Part shown: positions 18,484-27,257 of the stretch, piece by piece
Layout of the letters: each line of letters opens with the position of its first letter
Numbering within the stretch: the stretch's first letter is position 1
Source of the DNA: Arthrobacter sp. FW306-2-2C-D06B
GTDB lineage: Bacteria > Actinomycetota > Actinomycetes > Actinomycetales > Micrococcaceae
Direction of reading: 5' to 3'
Assembly (NCBI RefSeq): GCF_021789175.1
Contig: NZ_CP084560.1
Location: 1,798,001-1,862,000, forward strand
DNA length: 64,000 bases
Translations under genes and position numbers: made by a program
Notes under the pieces: model-generated
The model's input: the letters and a program-made list of their open reading frames with translations, nothing else
Database searches by the model: none
What the model was told of the DNA's origin: nothing

Positions 18484-18554
18484 CTTTCCTGCGGCTTGGT
18501 GCCGGCCAAGGCGTTAGAGTTGTATAGCACGTCAATCACCCTAAGGAGGGGCCG

Positions 18555-20528
18555 TTGGGACTTTTGGAGACAATCCGGAACCCGCAGGACCTGAGCAAGC
18601 TCACCAGTGAGCAGTTGGAGCAGCTTGCAGGCGAGATCAGGACTTTCCTCATCACCAACGTCGCCCAAACGGGTGGTCACCTCGGACCGAACCTTGGCGT
18701 GGTGGAACTCACCATGGCCATCCATAAAGTCTTCGATTCGCCGCGCGACAGCATCGTTTTCGACACAGGCCATCAGTCTTACGTCCACAAATTGCTGACC
18801 GGCAGGCAGGATTTCAGCACCCTCCGGCAGCAAGGGGGAATGTCCGGCTACCCCGATCGCGCAGAGTCCGAGCACGACATCGTGGAAAGCTCCCACGCGT
18901 CGTCCTCCTTGTCCTGGGCTGACGGTATCTCCCGGGCCCGCCAGTTGACCGGCGAGGGCGATCGCTGCGTTGTCGCCGTCGTCGGAGACGGTGCGCTGAC
19001 GGGCGGTATGGCGTGGGAGGCGATCAACAACATCGCCGCCGACAAGCGACGCCGCGTGGTGATCGTCGTCAACGACAACGGGCGCTCCTATGCGCCCACC
19101 GTCGGCGGCGTCGCAGACTACCTCGCTTCACTGCGCCCCACGATCGATTCCCTCCGGGCGGCCCCCACCTACGAAGTGGTGTTGGACTGGTGGAAGCAGA
19201 AGCTTCAGAGCGGTGGACCGATCGGGCAGTTCACCTATAAGAGCCTGCATGCCATGAAGAAGGGCATCAAGGATTGGTGGGCTCCGCAAGGCATGTTCGA
19301 AGACCTCGGCATGAAGTACATCGGCCCTGTCGACGGCCATAACATGCGGGCCCTTGAGCACGCGCTCACTACTGCCCGCAATTACGGCGGCCCCGTGATC
19401 GTCCACGCGATGACCGAAAAGGGGCATGGTTACGCACCCGCCCTCGCCAACGAGGCGGACCAGTTCCACGCCGTCGGGATCATCGATCCCGAAACCGGCG
19501 AACCCACCGAAGCCGGTGGAGCCCGCTCCTGGACATCGGTGTTCGCAGAGGAAATCGCTGACATCGCGGATGAGCGCGACGACATCGTAGGCATCACCGG
19601 GGCCATGCTGATCCCCGTCGGATTGCACAAGTTCGCGGAAAGGCACCCGGAACGAGTGATCGACGTCGGGATCGCGGAGCAGCACGCCCTCACCTCGGCC
19701 GCCGGCATGGCCTTTGGCGGACTGCACCCCGTCGTCGCCGTTTACGCGACGTTCCTGAACCGTGCCTTCGACCAGCTCCTCATGGACGTTGCCCTGCACA
19801 AAGCCGGGGTGACGGTCGTGTTGGACCGTGCCGGCGTGACGGGCCCGGACGGAGCCAGCCACCACGGCATGTGGGACATGGCGATGGTCCAGATCGTTCC
19901 GGGGCTGCACCTCGCGGCTCCGCGGGATGCCAGCCGCCTGCGGGAAGAACTCCGCGAAGCTGTTGCCATCGCGGACGCGCCCAGCGTCGTGCGTTTCTCC
20001 AAGGGCAGCGTGGGAAGTGAGATCGAAGCGATCGAACGGCTTTCCGACGGCGTCGACGTGCTGGCGCGCCGCCCCGAAGGCTCCACCGAGAACGATGTCC
20101 TGATTGTCAGCGTCGGTGCCATGTCCGAGCTCGCCCTCGACGTCGCGTCCCGTCTCGGCTCCCAAGGCATCAGTTCCACCGTGGTGGATCCGCGGTGGGT
20201 CCTTCCCGTGCGCAAGTCCATCATTGACCTCGCCGCCCGGCACCGATTGGTGATCTGCATCGAAGACGGCGTCCGTGCGGGCGGCGTCGGCTCCCGGATC
20301 CGCCAGGAGATGCGCGCGGCAGGTGTGGACACGGCCCTTAACGAGGTGGGGCTTCCGGTCGAATTCCTCGACCATGGAACCCGGAGCCAGGTTCTTGAGC
20401 GGGTTGGGCTTACCGCCCAACAGATAACGCACGACGTCGTCGCGCAGGTCCTGGGGACAAAGGTGCCTTTCGCGCGGCCCCTGCCAGGACAAGGACATCC
20501 GACGACGGGCAGTCTCCCCAAGCTGTGA
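18555..20528 (+). CDS. dxs: 1-deoxy-D-xylulose-5-phosphate synthase
   Basis: Dxs condenses pyruvate with glyceraldehyde 3-phosphate, the thiamine-diphosphate-dependent first step of the MEP isoprenoid pathway. The 657-residue protein has the ThDP/Mg motif [16 protein letters not shown] (about 144-160), the [16 protein letters not shown] region, the transketolase central domain with the catalytic Glu in VGIAEQHA, and [15 protein letters not shown] near 424. The TTG start at 18555 is supported by the AAGGAGGGG site at 18543-18551. The adjacent acn has its own terminator, so dxs is transcribed separately. Confidence 0.97.
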   Translation: MGLLETIRNPQDLSKLTSEQLEQLAGEIRTFLITNVAQTGGHLGPNLGVVELTMAIHKVFDSPRDSIVFDTGHQSYVHKLLTGRQDFSTLRQQGGMSGYPDRAESEHDIVESSHASSSLSWADGISRARQLTGEGDRCVVAVVGDGALTGGMAWEAINNIAADKRRRVVIVVNDNGRSYAPTVGGVADYLASLRPTIDSLRAAPTYEVVLDWWKQKLQSGGPIGQFTYKSLHAMKKGIKDWWAPQGMFEDLGMKYIGPVDGHNMRALEHALTTARNYGGPVIVHAMTEKGHGYAPALANEADQFHAVGIIDPETGEPTEAGGARSWTSVFAEEIADIADERDDIVGITGAMLIPVGLHKFAERHPERVIDVGIAEQHALTSAAGMAFGGLHPVVAVYATFLNRAFDQLLMDVALHKAGVTVVLDRAGVTGPDGASHHGMWDMAMVQIVPGLHLAAPRDASRLREELREAVAIADAPSVVRFSKGSVGSEIEAIERLSDGVDVLARRPEGSTENDVLIVSVGAMSELALDVASRLGSQGISSTVVDPRWVLPVRKSIIDLAARHRLVICIEDGVRAGGVGSRIRQEMRAAGVDTALNEVGLPVEFLDHGTRSQVLERVGLTAQQITHDVVAQVLGTKVPFARPLPGQGHPTTGSLPKL

Positions 20529-20622
20529 ACGGCTGTTCCCAGCGGAATCAAACACACAGGCACCCTTCGACGGCACAGGTCCAGAACAGCACCTGCGCGG
20601 AGCGGTCCAGAAAAGGACAGGC

Positions 20623-21183
20623 ATGAGCGGCATCATCCGCACCTATAAGCGCGACGAAGAAGCGGTCCTCCATTTCCGGGAGGCTTGGTATGACGAGGAA
20701 TTCAAGCAGCTCGTCATCAACCGCGGGGTTGTGGGACACCAGAGCGCCACGGACGAAACCGACGTCGAGGACGAATCCGCCGTCGAAGGACTCATGACTG
20801 CCTTTGCCGCGCAATGCGAAGAAGACGGCTATGCGGAGATTCCCGAGACGGAGCAGTTTTGGGTGGTCGCGCAGATCGCGCTGAAGACGAAGGACGGGAC
20901 CGACCGGGACCGCTACCTTGAACGCAAGGCCAAGGCCGCGCTGACGAGCGAACTGGCCTGGCGCGGCCTGGGTATTGTGGACCGATCCGACATCAGCGAC
21001 TCGAAGCTCAACATTTTCTGCCTGTGCCCGGACGTCAACAAGGCCGTCAACGCCATCAAGGTGTGCATCCGGGGAGAAGACCTCGACTTCACCAAGCTGA
21101 GCATCGCGGCCGCACCCCATGCCGAACCCACCGCATTCAAAGTAAAGCACTCGCCGAAAACCGGTCCGGGCTTTACCCTCTAA
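20623..21183 (+). CDS. conserved hypothetical protein
   Basis: I do not recognise a named family. The 186-residue protein is acidic and soluble, without signal peptide, membrane segment or obvious catalytic motif. It opens with MSGIIRTYKRDEEAVLHFREAW and has a mixed alpha/beta second half (KLNIFCLCPDVNKAVNAIKVCIRGEDLDF) with two close cysteines (FCLC). The GAAAAGGA site before the ATG and normal codon use suggest a real gene. It lies 94 bases after dxs and 29 bases before the small helix-hairpin-helix-like gene, with which it may form an operon. Confidence 0.75.
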   Translation: MSGIIRTYKRDEEAVLHFREAWYDEEFKQLVINRGVVGHQSATDETDVEDESAVEGLMTAFAAQCEEDGYAEIPETEQFWVVAQIALKTKDGTDRDRYLERKAKAALTSELAWRGLGIVDRSDISDSKLNIFCLCPDVNKAVNAIKVCIRGEDLDFTKLSIAAAPHAEPTAFKVKHSPKTGPGFTL

Positions 21184-21212
21184 GGACTACCTCACGCTTC
21201 GAAGGGACAAAC

Positions 21213-21428
21213 ATGGCGCCCAAGAGCAACTGGCCCGGACACACCCCGCTGCCGAAGGGCTTGTCCGCTCCGGCTCGAAGGGCACTCGCCCATGAGGGTC
21301 TGGAAACCTTGGAGCAGCTCGCCGAATTCGGGGAGGGACGCGTCGCGGCCCTGCACGGCATGGGCCCCAAGGTCATGGCCCAGTTGCACGACGCGATGGA
21401 AGAGGCCGGCATCGCGTTCGGATCCTGA
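21213..21428 (+). CDS. small helix-hairpin-helix-like protein
   Basis: A 71-residue protein whose residues 14-68 read as two helices with a hairpin: LSAPARRALAHEGLETLEQLAEF followed by VAALHGMGPKVMAQLHDAM. The GMGPK turn is typical of HhH or RNA-polymerase alpha C-terminal-like DNA-binding folds. Similar stand-alone proteins are annotated as DNA-binding; the target is unknown. GAAGGGA lies before the ATG. Confidence 0.75.
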   Translation: MAPKSNWPGHTPLPKGLSAPARRALAHEGLETLEQLAEFGEGRVAALHGMGPKVMAQLHDAMEEAGIAFGS

Positions 21429-21467
21429 GCGGCGGACTGGCCCCCGCGGGCGTTGTAGGGTGAAACC

Positions 21468-22445
21468 ATGACTGAATATCGCCGTCTTGGAAATTCCGGA
21501 TTGACCGTCTCGGTAGTCGGTTTGGGGTGCAACAATCTCGGGCGGGCCAATACGGCCACGGAATCGCAGGAGGGTACCAATGCGGTGGTGTATGCCGCCT
21601 TGGATGCCGGCGTGACCCTTTTCGATGTTGCGGACGTCTACGGCCGGGAACCGGGCCTCAGCGAGACCATGCTGGGCGTCGCCCTGAAAGGCCGCAGGGA
21701 CGACGCCGTCGTGGCCACGAAATTCGGTATGGACATGCACGGCGCCAACGGCAACGATTTCGGCGCCCGGGGATCGCGACGTTACATCATCCAGGCCGCC
21801 GAGGCATCGTTGCGCCGCCTCGGCACCGACTGGATTGACTTGTACCAGTACCACACGCCGGATCCACTCACCCCGGTTGACGAGACCCTCGCCGCCCTCG
21901 ATGACCTCGTGACAAGCGGCAAGGTCCGGTACCTCGGTCACTCAAACCGTGCAGGCTGGCAGATCGCCGAAGCGGAATACGTCGCCCGGATGCAGGGCGG
22001 TGCGCGGTTCATTTCGACGCAGAACCATTACAACTTGCTGGACCGACGCGCGGAACTCGAAGTGCTGCCGGCCGCGCAGGCCTTCGGGCTCGGTGTGCTG
22101 CCGTATTTCCCCTTGGCGAACGGCCTCCTGACGGGCAAGTATGCTCCGGGCAACGCCCCGGAAGGATCGCGCCTCAGCCACACGCGGACCAACATGGTGA
22201 ACGACGCCGACTGGGTCCAGCTGGGCCGGTTCAGCCAATTCGCCAAAGAGCGGGACCTGAACGAATTGCAGCTGGCCTTCTCCTGGCTGGCCGCCCAGCC
22301 CGCAGTCAGCAGCGTGATTGCCGGAGCCACCCGCCCTGAACAAATCGCCGAGAACGCGAAAGCGGTGCGCTGGGTGCCCACGGCAGAAGAACGGGCCGAA
22401 ATGGACGACATCTTCCCGCGCACGCCCAAGGTCGCCCTCTTCTAA
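21468..22445 (+). CDS. aldo/keto reductase
   Basis: This 325-residue TIM-barrel oxidoreductase of the AKR superfamily uses NADPH to reduce carbonyls. Visible are the start YRRLGNSGLTVSVVGLGCNNLG, the catalytic Asp and Tyr in LFDVADVYG (about 44-52), the Lys in VVATKFGMD (about 84) and the His in YQYHTPD (about 128). The C-terminal cofactor segment SSVIAGATRPEQIAEN is also present. Substrate unknown. The start has no Shine-Dalgarno sequence; TAGGGT (21456-21461) lies 6 bases upstream, suggesting a leaderless mRNA. The nucleoside hydrolase starts 10 bases after the stop. Confidence 0.92.
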   Translation: MTEYRRLGNSGLTVSVVGLGCNNLGRANTATESQEGTNAVVYAALDAGVTLFDVADVYGREPGLSETMLGVALKGRRDDAVVATKFGMDMHGANGNDFGARGSRRYIIQAAEASLRRLGTDWIDLYQYHTPDPLTPVDETLAALDDLVTSGKVRYLGHSNRAGWQIAEAEYVARMQGGARFISTQNHYNLLDRRAELEVLPAAQAFGLGVLPYFPLANGLLTGKYAPGNAPEGSRLSHTRTNMVNDADWVQLGRFSQFAKERDLNELQLAFSWLAAQPAVSSVIAGATRPEQIAENAKAVRWVPTAEERAEMDDIFPRTPKVALF

Positions 22446-22455
22446 GGAGCGTTCC

Positions 22456-23541
22456 ATGAGCGGGGAGCAGGCAGCGGTTTCAGGCCAGCGCGAGCCCGTG
22501 AGCTTGCTCGTGGACTGCGACACGGGGATCGACGATGCCCTCGCCCTGGCCTACCTCTGCAGCCAGCCGCATGTGGAGCTGGTAGCCGTGAGCAGCACTC
22601 CCGGCAACGTCGCGGCGGAGCAAATGGCACGCAACAACCTGTCCCTGCTCGAGTTGTGCGGCCGCCCCGACGTGCCCGTTGCCATCGGAGCCCGGGCTCC
22701 GCTGCGGATCCCGCTGACCACGACGCCGGAAACCCACGGGCCGCAGGGCATCGGCTACGCCGAGTTGCCGGAACCGCACGGACAGGTGCACGACGCCGAC
22801 GCCGTCGAGCTCTGGGTAGAAGCGGCCCGGTCACGGCCGGGGGAGCTGACCGCCCTGCTGACGGCGCCCCTCACCAACTTCGCCCTCGCCCTGCGGGCCG
22901 AGCCGCGGCTACCGGAGCTGCTGCGCGGCGTCGTGATCATGGGCGGCAGCTACTACTATCAGGGCAACACGACGCCGACTGCCGAATGGAACACCCACGT
23001 TGATCCGCACGCAGCGGCCGAGGTGTTTGCGGCCTACTCCGGACTTCCTGAGGAACGCCTGCCGGTGGTGTGCGCCCTCGAGACCACGGAACGGATCGAA
23101 TTGACACCCGGACACCTGGCCGCCTTGGCCTCCGAGGCAGGCTGCACGGAGCCGGAACTTGTCCTTCCGGAACAGCCGGAAGGACGGCGCAGCACCGCTT
23201 CCAACGAACTCGTGCGGCACCTCAGCGATATGCTGCGCTTTTATTTCGAGTTCCATCGCCACTACGACCAAGGCTATGTGGCGCACATCCACGACTACTT
23301 CGCTGCGTCCGTCGCCGCCGGGACCGCCCGGTACGGCACCCGCACGGCAACAGTACACGTCGAGACCGAAGCCCCGAGGCTCATCGGAACCACCGTGGCG
23401 GACTTCCGCGCTCTATGGGGCGAGCCTCCCAACGCGCGCATCGTCTCGGAGAACCACCCAGGGGAGGCGTTTGCCGAATTGGTGCGCTCATTGGGCGGCC
23501 TTGCCCGGAGGCTGCCGGACATTACCGGACAGGAACGCTAG
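22456..23541 (+). CDS. inosine/uridine-preferring nucleoside hydrolase
   Basis: The family cleaves the N-glycosidic bond of ribonucleosides to give base and ribose. The hallmark Ca-binding motif DCDTGIDDALALAY is at about residues 18-31. The LTAPLTNFALAL segment (near 135) and the substrate-site region GNTTPTAEWNTHVDPHAA (near 172) are also present. At 361 residues it is a little longer than typical IUNH enzymes. AAGGAG before the ATG supports this start. It follows the aldo/keto reductase by 10 bases and converges with the FadB-like gene, overlapping it by 20 bases. Confidence 0.92.
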   Translation: MSGEQAAVSGQREPVSLLVDCDTGIDDALALAYLCSQPHVELVAVSSTPGNVAAEQMARNNLSLLELCGRPDVPVAIGARAPLRIPLTTTPETHGPQGIGYAELPEPHGQVHDADAVELWVEAARSRPGELTALLTAPLTNFALALRAEPRLPELLRGVVIMGGSYYYQGNTTPTAEWNTHVDPHAAAEVFAAYSGLPEERLPVVCALETTERIELTPGHLAALASEAGCTEPELVLPEQPEGRRSTASNELVRHLSDMLRFYFEFHRHYDQGYVAHIHDYFAASVAAGTARYGTRTATVHVETEAPRLIGTTVADFRALWGEPPNARIVSENHPGEAFAELVRSLGGLARRLPDITGQER

Positions 23542-25687
23542 CCGCGTTCGGCTTCGACGCGATCCCGGGTGCCAGGAAGCGTTTGCCGTTGACACGCTCG
23601 GAGGCGCCCACCCGGTCCAAGTATGGCGTGATCCCGCCCAGGAACATCGGCCAGCCTGCGCCGAGGATGACGCAGAGGTCAATGTCTTCCGGGCCGGCCA
23701 CCACGCCTTCGGACAACATGAGTCCGATTTCCTCGGCCAAGGCGTCCTGCGTGCGACGCAGGACTTCCTCGGCCGTGGACGGAGTGGTGCCGAAGGACAT
23801 GAGCGCCAACGTCTCCGCCGGGATGACCGGCTTTCCCTCGGGACCAGGCGCCCAGAGTGACTTCACACCGTTATCAACCAACTTCTGCAGGTTCTGGGAG
23901 ACCGCAAATCGCTCGCCGAAGGCAGCGTGCAGCGATTCCTGGACGTGCTGGGCGACCGGAAGGCCCACCATCGCGCTGAGGGTGAACGGACTCATCGGCA
24001 GGCCCATGGGCCGCAGCGCCGAGTCGGCGACTTCCGCCGGCGTCCCTTCGTCGAACGCGGCAATGACTTCGCCCATGAGCCGTAGCAGTATCCGGTTGAC
24101 GACGAAAGCGGCGGCATCCTTGACGAGCACGGCTGTCTTCTTCAAGCCCTTGGCGAGCTCGAACGCGGTGGCCAGCACGGCGTCGTCGGTCTTCGGAGCA
24201 CGTACGATTTCCAGGAGCGGCATGACCGCAACCGGGTTGAAGAAGTGGAAACCGACCAGGCGCTCCGGGTGCTGGAGATCTTCGGCCATTGCGGTCACGG
24301 ACAGCGAGGACGTGTTGGTGGCGAGGATGCATTCGGGGGAGACGATCGCCTCCACTTCGGCGAAGACCTGCTTCTTGACATTGAGTTCTTCGAAGACTGC
24401 TTCAATGACGAAGTCGGCATCGGCGAATGAGTCCTTGGAGACGGAGCCGCTGACGAGGGCTTTCGTCCTGTTGGCGGCGTCGGAGCTGATCCGCTTCTTG
24501 CCGAGCAGTTTGTCCACCTCCGCATGGACGTAGGCGACTCCCTTGTCCACGCGCTCCTGGTCGATGTCCGTGAGGACCACGGGTACTTTGAGCTGGCGTG
24601 CGAACAGCAGGGCGAGCTGGCTCGCCATTAGGCCGGCACCGACGACGCCGATCTTCGTCACCGGACGCGCGAGCTTGCGGTCGGGCGCACCGGCAGGCCG
24701 CTTTGACCGCTTCTGCACGAGGTCCAGGAAGGCATAGACGGTGGAACGGAACTCATCCGTCTGCATCAAATCAGCGAGTGTCTCGCATTCCAGGGCCGCG
24801 GATTCCGCCTTTCCCATGGTCCGGTTGGCCTCGAGGATGTCCAGCACCTTGGCCGGAGCCGGTGATGCGTTCGAGGTCTTGGCCTCCACGAACGCCCGGC
24901 CGGCTGCCACCGCGCCGGCCCAGCGTTCTGCAACTGCCGGATCCGCCGGATCCACGGAGTTGCTCCGTTCGGGGATGACCTCGCCTGCGATCACCTTCGC
25001 AGCCCAGGCAATGGACTGCTCCACGAAATCCGCGGGTTCGAAGATGGCGTCCGCAATGCCGAGCTGGAAAGCCTGGGGGCCGGTGAGCGTGCGGTTGTTG
25101 CTCAGCGGGTTCTCGATCATGACGTTGAGGGCGTTTTCCGGGCCGATGAGTCGCGGCAGGATGTAGACGCCGCCCCAGCCGGGGACGAGCCCGATGAAGG
25201 CTTCGGGTAAGGCGAGGGCGCCGGCGCCCGTCGAGACCGTGCGGTACGTGGACTGGAGGGCGATTTCGAGCCCGCCACCGAGCGCGAGGCCATTGATGAA
25301 GGCGAAGCTCGGAACACCCATGTCCGCGAGCGTCGCGTAGACGTCGTGGCCGAGCCGGGCCATCCACAAGCCGTGTTCGCGCTCTTCGAGCCGCTTGACC
25401 GCCGAGAGGTCCGCTCCGGCCACCAGGAAGTACGGCTTGCCCGTGACGCCGACGCCGACGATCTCGCCGCGGGAAGCGCGATCCTTGAGGCCCTCGAGCA
25501 CCGTCCCCAGCTCGACGAGGGTATTGGGTCCGAGGGTGGTGGGCTTGGTGTGGTCCAGGCCGTTGTCCAGGGTGATCAGGGCGAACGTTCCGGCGTTGCC
25601 GGGGAGTTCGATGTCCTGAACGTAGGAGTGAGTCACGGTCTCGTCCGGGAACAGTCCGGCCAGTTTCTGGAATTCTGCGGCGCTCAT
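23522..25687 (-). CDS. fatty-acid oxidation multifunctional protein: enoyl-CoA hydratase / 3-hydroxyacyl-CoA dehydrogenase
   Basis: 721 residues. The N-terminal crotonase domain (about 30-250) carries the oxyanion-hole segments FLVAGADLSAV and LGGGLEIAL. The NAD-binding 3-hydroxyacyl-CoA dehydrogenase domain starts at IGVVGAGLMASQLALLFA (about 345), and the C-terminal dehydrogenase domains contain the HFFNPVAVMPLLEIV segment with its catalytic His. It performs the hydration and oxidation steps of beta-oxidation. The start at 25687 overlaps the thiolase stop by four bases, which makes this the second gene of a fadA-fadB-like operon. A longer reading frame upstream is excluded by that overlap. 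Confidence 0.93.
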   Translation of the reverse strand: MSAAEFQKLAGLFPDETVTHSYVQDIELPGNAGTFALITLDNGLDHTKPTTLGPNTLVELGTVLEGLKDRASRGEIVGVGVTGKPYFLVAGADLSAVKRLEEREHGLWMARLGHDVYATLADMGVPSFAFINGLALGGGLEIALQSTYRTVSTGAGALALPEAFIGLVPGWGGVYILPRLIGPENALNVMIENPLSNNRTLTGPQAFQLGIADAIFEPADFVEQSIAWAAKVIAGEVIPERSNSVDPADPAVAERWAGAVAAGRAFVEAKTSNASPAPAKVLDILEANRTMGKAESAALECETLADLMQTDEFRSTVYAFLDLVQKRSKRPAGAPDRKLARPVTKIGVVGAGLMASQLALLFARQLKVPVVLTDIDQERVDKGVAYVHAEVDKLLGKKRISSDAANRTKALVSGSVSKDSFADADFVIEAVFEELNVKKQVFAEVEAIVSPECILATNTSSLSVTAMAEDLQHPERLVGFHFFNPVAVMPLLEIVRAPKTDDAVLATAFELAKGLKKTAVLVKDAAAFVVNRILLRLMGEVIAAFDEGTPAEVADSALRPMGLPMSPFTLSAMVGLPVAQHVQESLHAAFGERFAVSQNLQKLVDNGVKSLWAPGPEGKPVIPAETLALMSFGTTPSTAEEVLRRTQDALAEEIGLMLSEGVVAGPEDIDLCVILGAGWPMFLGGITPYLDRVGASERVNGKRFLAPGIASKPNAASVPVR

Positions 25688-26976
25688 GCTGCGGCTCCCT
25701 TGCTCTCGGTGTCGGCGGAGGTCTCTGTTGCGCTGCTGTAGCTGTTGTCGCTGTTGTAATCCACGTGGTGCGGGTTCTCCCAGACTACTGTGGCACCCAT
25801 TCCCAGGCCGATGCACATGGTGGTGATGCCGTACCGGACGGACGTGTCTTCGTCGAACTGGCGCGCCAATTGGTTCATGAGCCGCACGCCGGACGATGCG
25901 AGGGGATGCCCGACGGCGATTGCCCCGCCGTAGCGGTTGACGCGCGGGTCGTCGTCGGCGATTCCGAAGTGGTCCAGGAAGCTCAGGACCTGAACGGCGA
26001 AGGCCTCATTGATCTCGAAGAGGCCGATGTCCTCGATGCCGAGCCCGGCGTTCTTGAGGGCCTTCTCGGTGGCCGGGACCGGTCCGATGCCCATGACTTC
26101 GGGTTCGACGCCGGCGAAGGCGTAGGAGACGAGGCGCATCTTCACGGAGAGGCCGAGCTCCTCGGCAGCTTCGGCGGAGGCGAGGAGTGCCGCCGTCGCG
26201 CCGTCGTTCAAGCCGGCGGCGTTGCCTGCGGTGACCCGGCCGTGTGCCCTGAACGGCGTGCGTAGCTCCGCAAGGTCATCCACTGTGGTCCCGGGGCGCG
26301 GCGGCTCATCGATGGAGTTCACTGTCCAGCCTTGTCCGGGCTTCATCGTGGCGACCGGGACCAAGTCGGGCTGGATCTGGCCCTTGCCGTAGGCGGCGGC
26401 TAGCTTTGCCTGGGAGGCCGCGGCGTAGGTGTCGGTTCGCTCCTTGGTGATCGACGGGAAACGGTCGTGCAGGTTCTCGGCGGTGTTGCCCATATTCAGG
26501 GCGGCTGGATCCACGATCCGCTCGGACATGAACCTGGGGTTGGGATCCGCCCCGGCGCCCATGGGGTGGTTGCCCATGTGTTCCACGCCGCCGGCGATCA
26601 CGACGTCGTACGCGCCGAAACCGATGCCGCTCGCCGTCGTCGTGACCGCAGTCATTGCTCCGGCGCACATGCGGTCGATCGCAAAGCCGGGCACGCTGCG
26701 GGGGAGGCCGGCCAGGAGGGCCGCGGTGCGGCCGATGGTCAAGCCCTGGTCGCCGGTTTGCGTCGTGGCGGCGATGGCGACTTCGTCAACGCGTTCGGCG
26801 GGCAGGCCAGGGTTGCGGCGCATCAGTTCGCGGATGCACTTGACCACGAGGTCATCGGCGCGGGTACCCGCATAGATGCCTTTTTCACCTGCTTTGCCGA
26901 ACGGCGTCCGGACGCCGTCCACGAAGACGACGTCGCGGACTGTCCTCGGCTTGGCGCTGTTCCGGGTTTGGCTCAT
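25684..26976 (-). CDS. acetyl-CoA acyltransferase (beta-oxidation thiolase)
   Basis: A 430-residue thiolase that cleaves 3-ketoacyl-CoA to acetyl-CoA and a shortened acyl-CoA. The acyl-enzyme Cys is in DRMCAGAMTAV (near 108), the His in GGAIAVGHPLASSG (near 365), and the second catalytic Cys in TTMCIGLGMGA (near 395). An AGGAG site precedes the ATG at 26976. It is first in the operon with the FadB-like gene. The upstream region holds the 32-bp-period repeat array (27077-27232). Confidence 0.93.
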   Translation of the reverse strand: MSQTRNSAKPRTVRDVVFVDGVRTPFGKAGEKGIYAGTRADDLVVKCIRELMRRNPGLPAERVDEVAIAATTQTGDQGLTIGRTAALLAGLPRSVPGFAIDRMCAGAMTAVTTTASGIGFGAYDVVIAGGVEHMGNHPMGAGADPNPRFMSERIVDPAALNMGNTAENLHDRFPSITKERTDTYAAASQAKLAAAYGKGQIQPDLVPVATMKPGQGWTVNSIDEPPRPGTTVDDLAELRTPFRAHGRVTAGNAAGLNDGATAALLASAEAAEELGLSVKMRLVSYAFAGVEPEVMGIGPVPATEKALKNAGLGIEDIGLFEINEAFAVQVLSFLDHFGIADDDPRVNRYGGAIAVGHPLASSGVRLMNQLARQFDEDTSVRYGITTMCIGLGMGATVVWENPHHVDYNSDNSYSSATETSADTESKGAAA

Positions 26977-27076
26977 GTGTGGCTCCTCGTTGAGACATGG
27001 ATTCCGGACAGCCCTCACACGGGAAGCCGGTGTCATTGACGGCCATGTTACTCGCCGGTAACTTAGCGCGCAAGGA

Positions 27077-27232
27077 GACGCTCGCTCACATATGACGCGT
27101 CTCCAACCGACGCTCGCTCACATATGAACGGTTCCCGGCGGATCCTCGCTCACATCACTAAAGAATGCACTTGGAGAAGGGCCTGTATGTGAGCGGGCGT
27201 TGTGCCGGAAGGGCCTGTATGTGAGCGGGCGT
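27077..27232. repeat. 32-bp-period inverted repeat array
   Basis: Three forward units start at 27077, 27109 and 27141 (GACGCTCGCTCACATATGA twice, then a diverged GATCCTCGCTCACAT). Two inverted units start at 27176 and 27208 (GGCCTGTATGTGAGCGGGCGT). Spacing within each arm is exactly 32 bases. The shared core is CGCTCACAT or its complement. The two arms can fold on each other. The array fills the 281-base gap between RNase D and thiolase; I see no gene in it. A related hairpin follows ribH (53754-53802). Confidence 0.75.
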
Positions 27233-27257
27233 CACGGAGGGAGGCGGGAACCCTGGG

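Noticed and set aside
19128..20642. 504-codon minus-strand frame opposite dxs
   Set aside because: Shadow of dxs with no motif.
27077..27232. CRISPR array
   Set aside because: Regular 32-bp spacing drew attention, but units are in opposite orientations, diverge, leave only 13-base spacers, and no cas genes are present.
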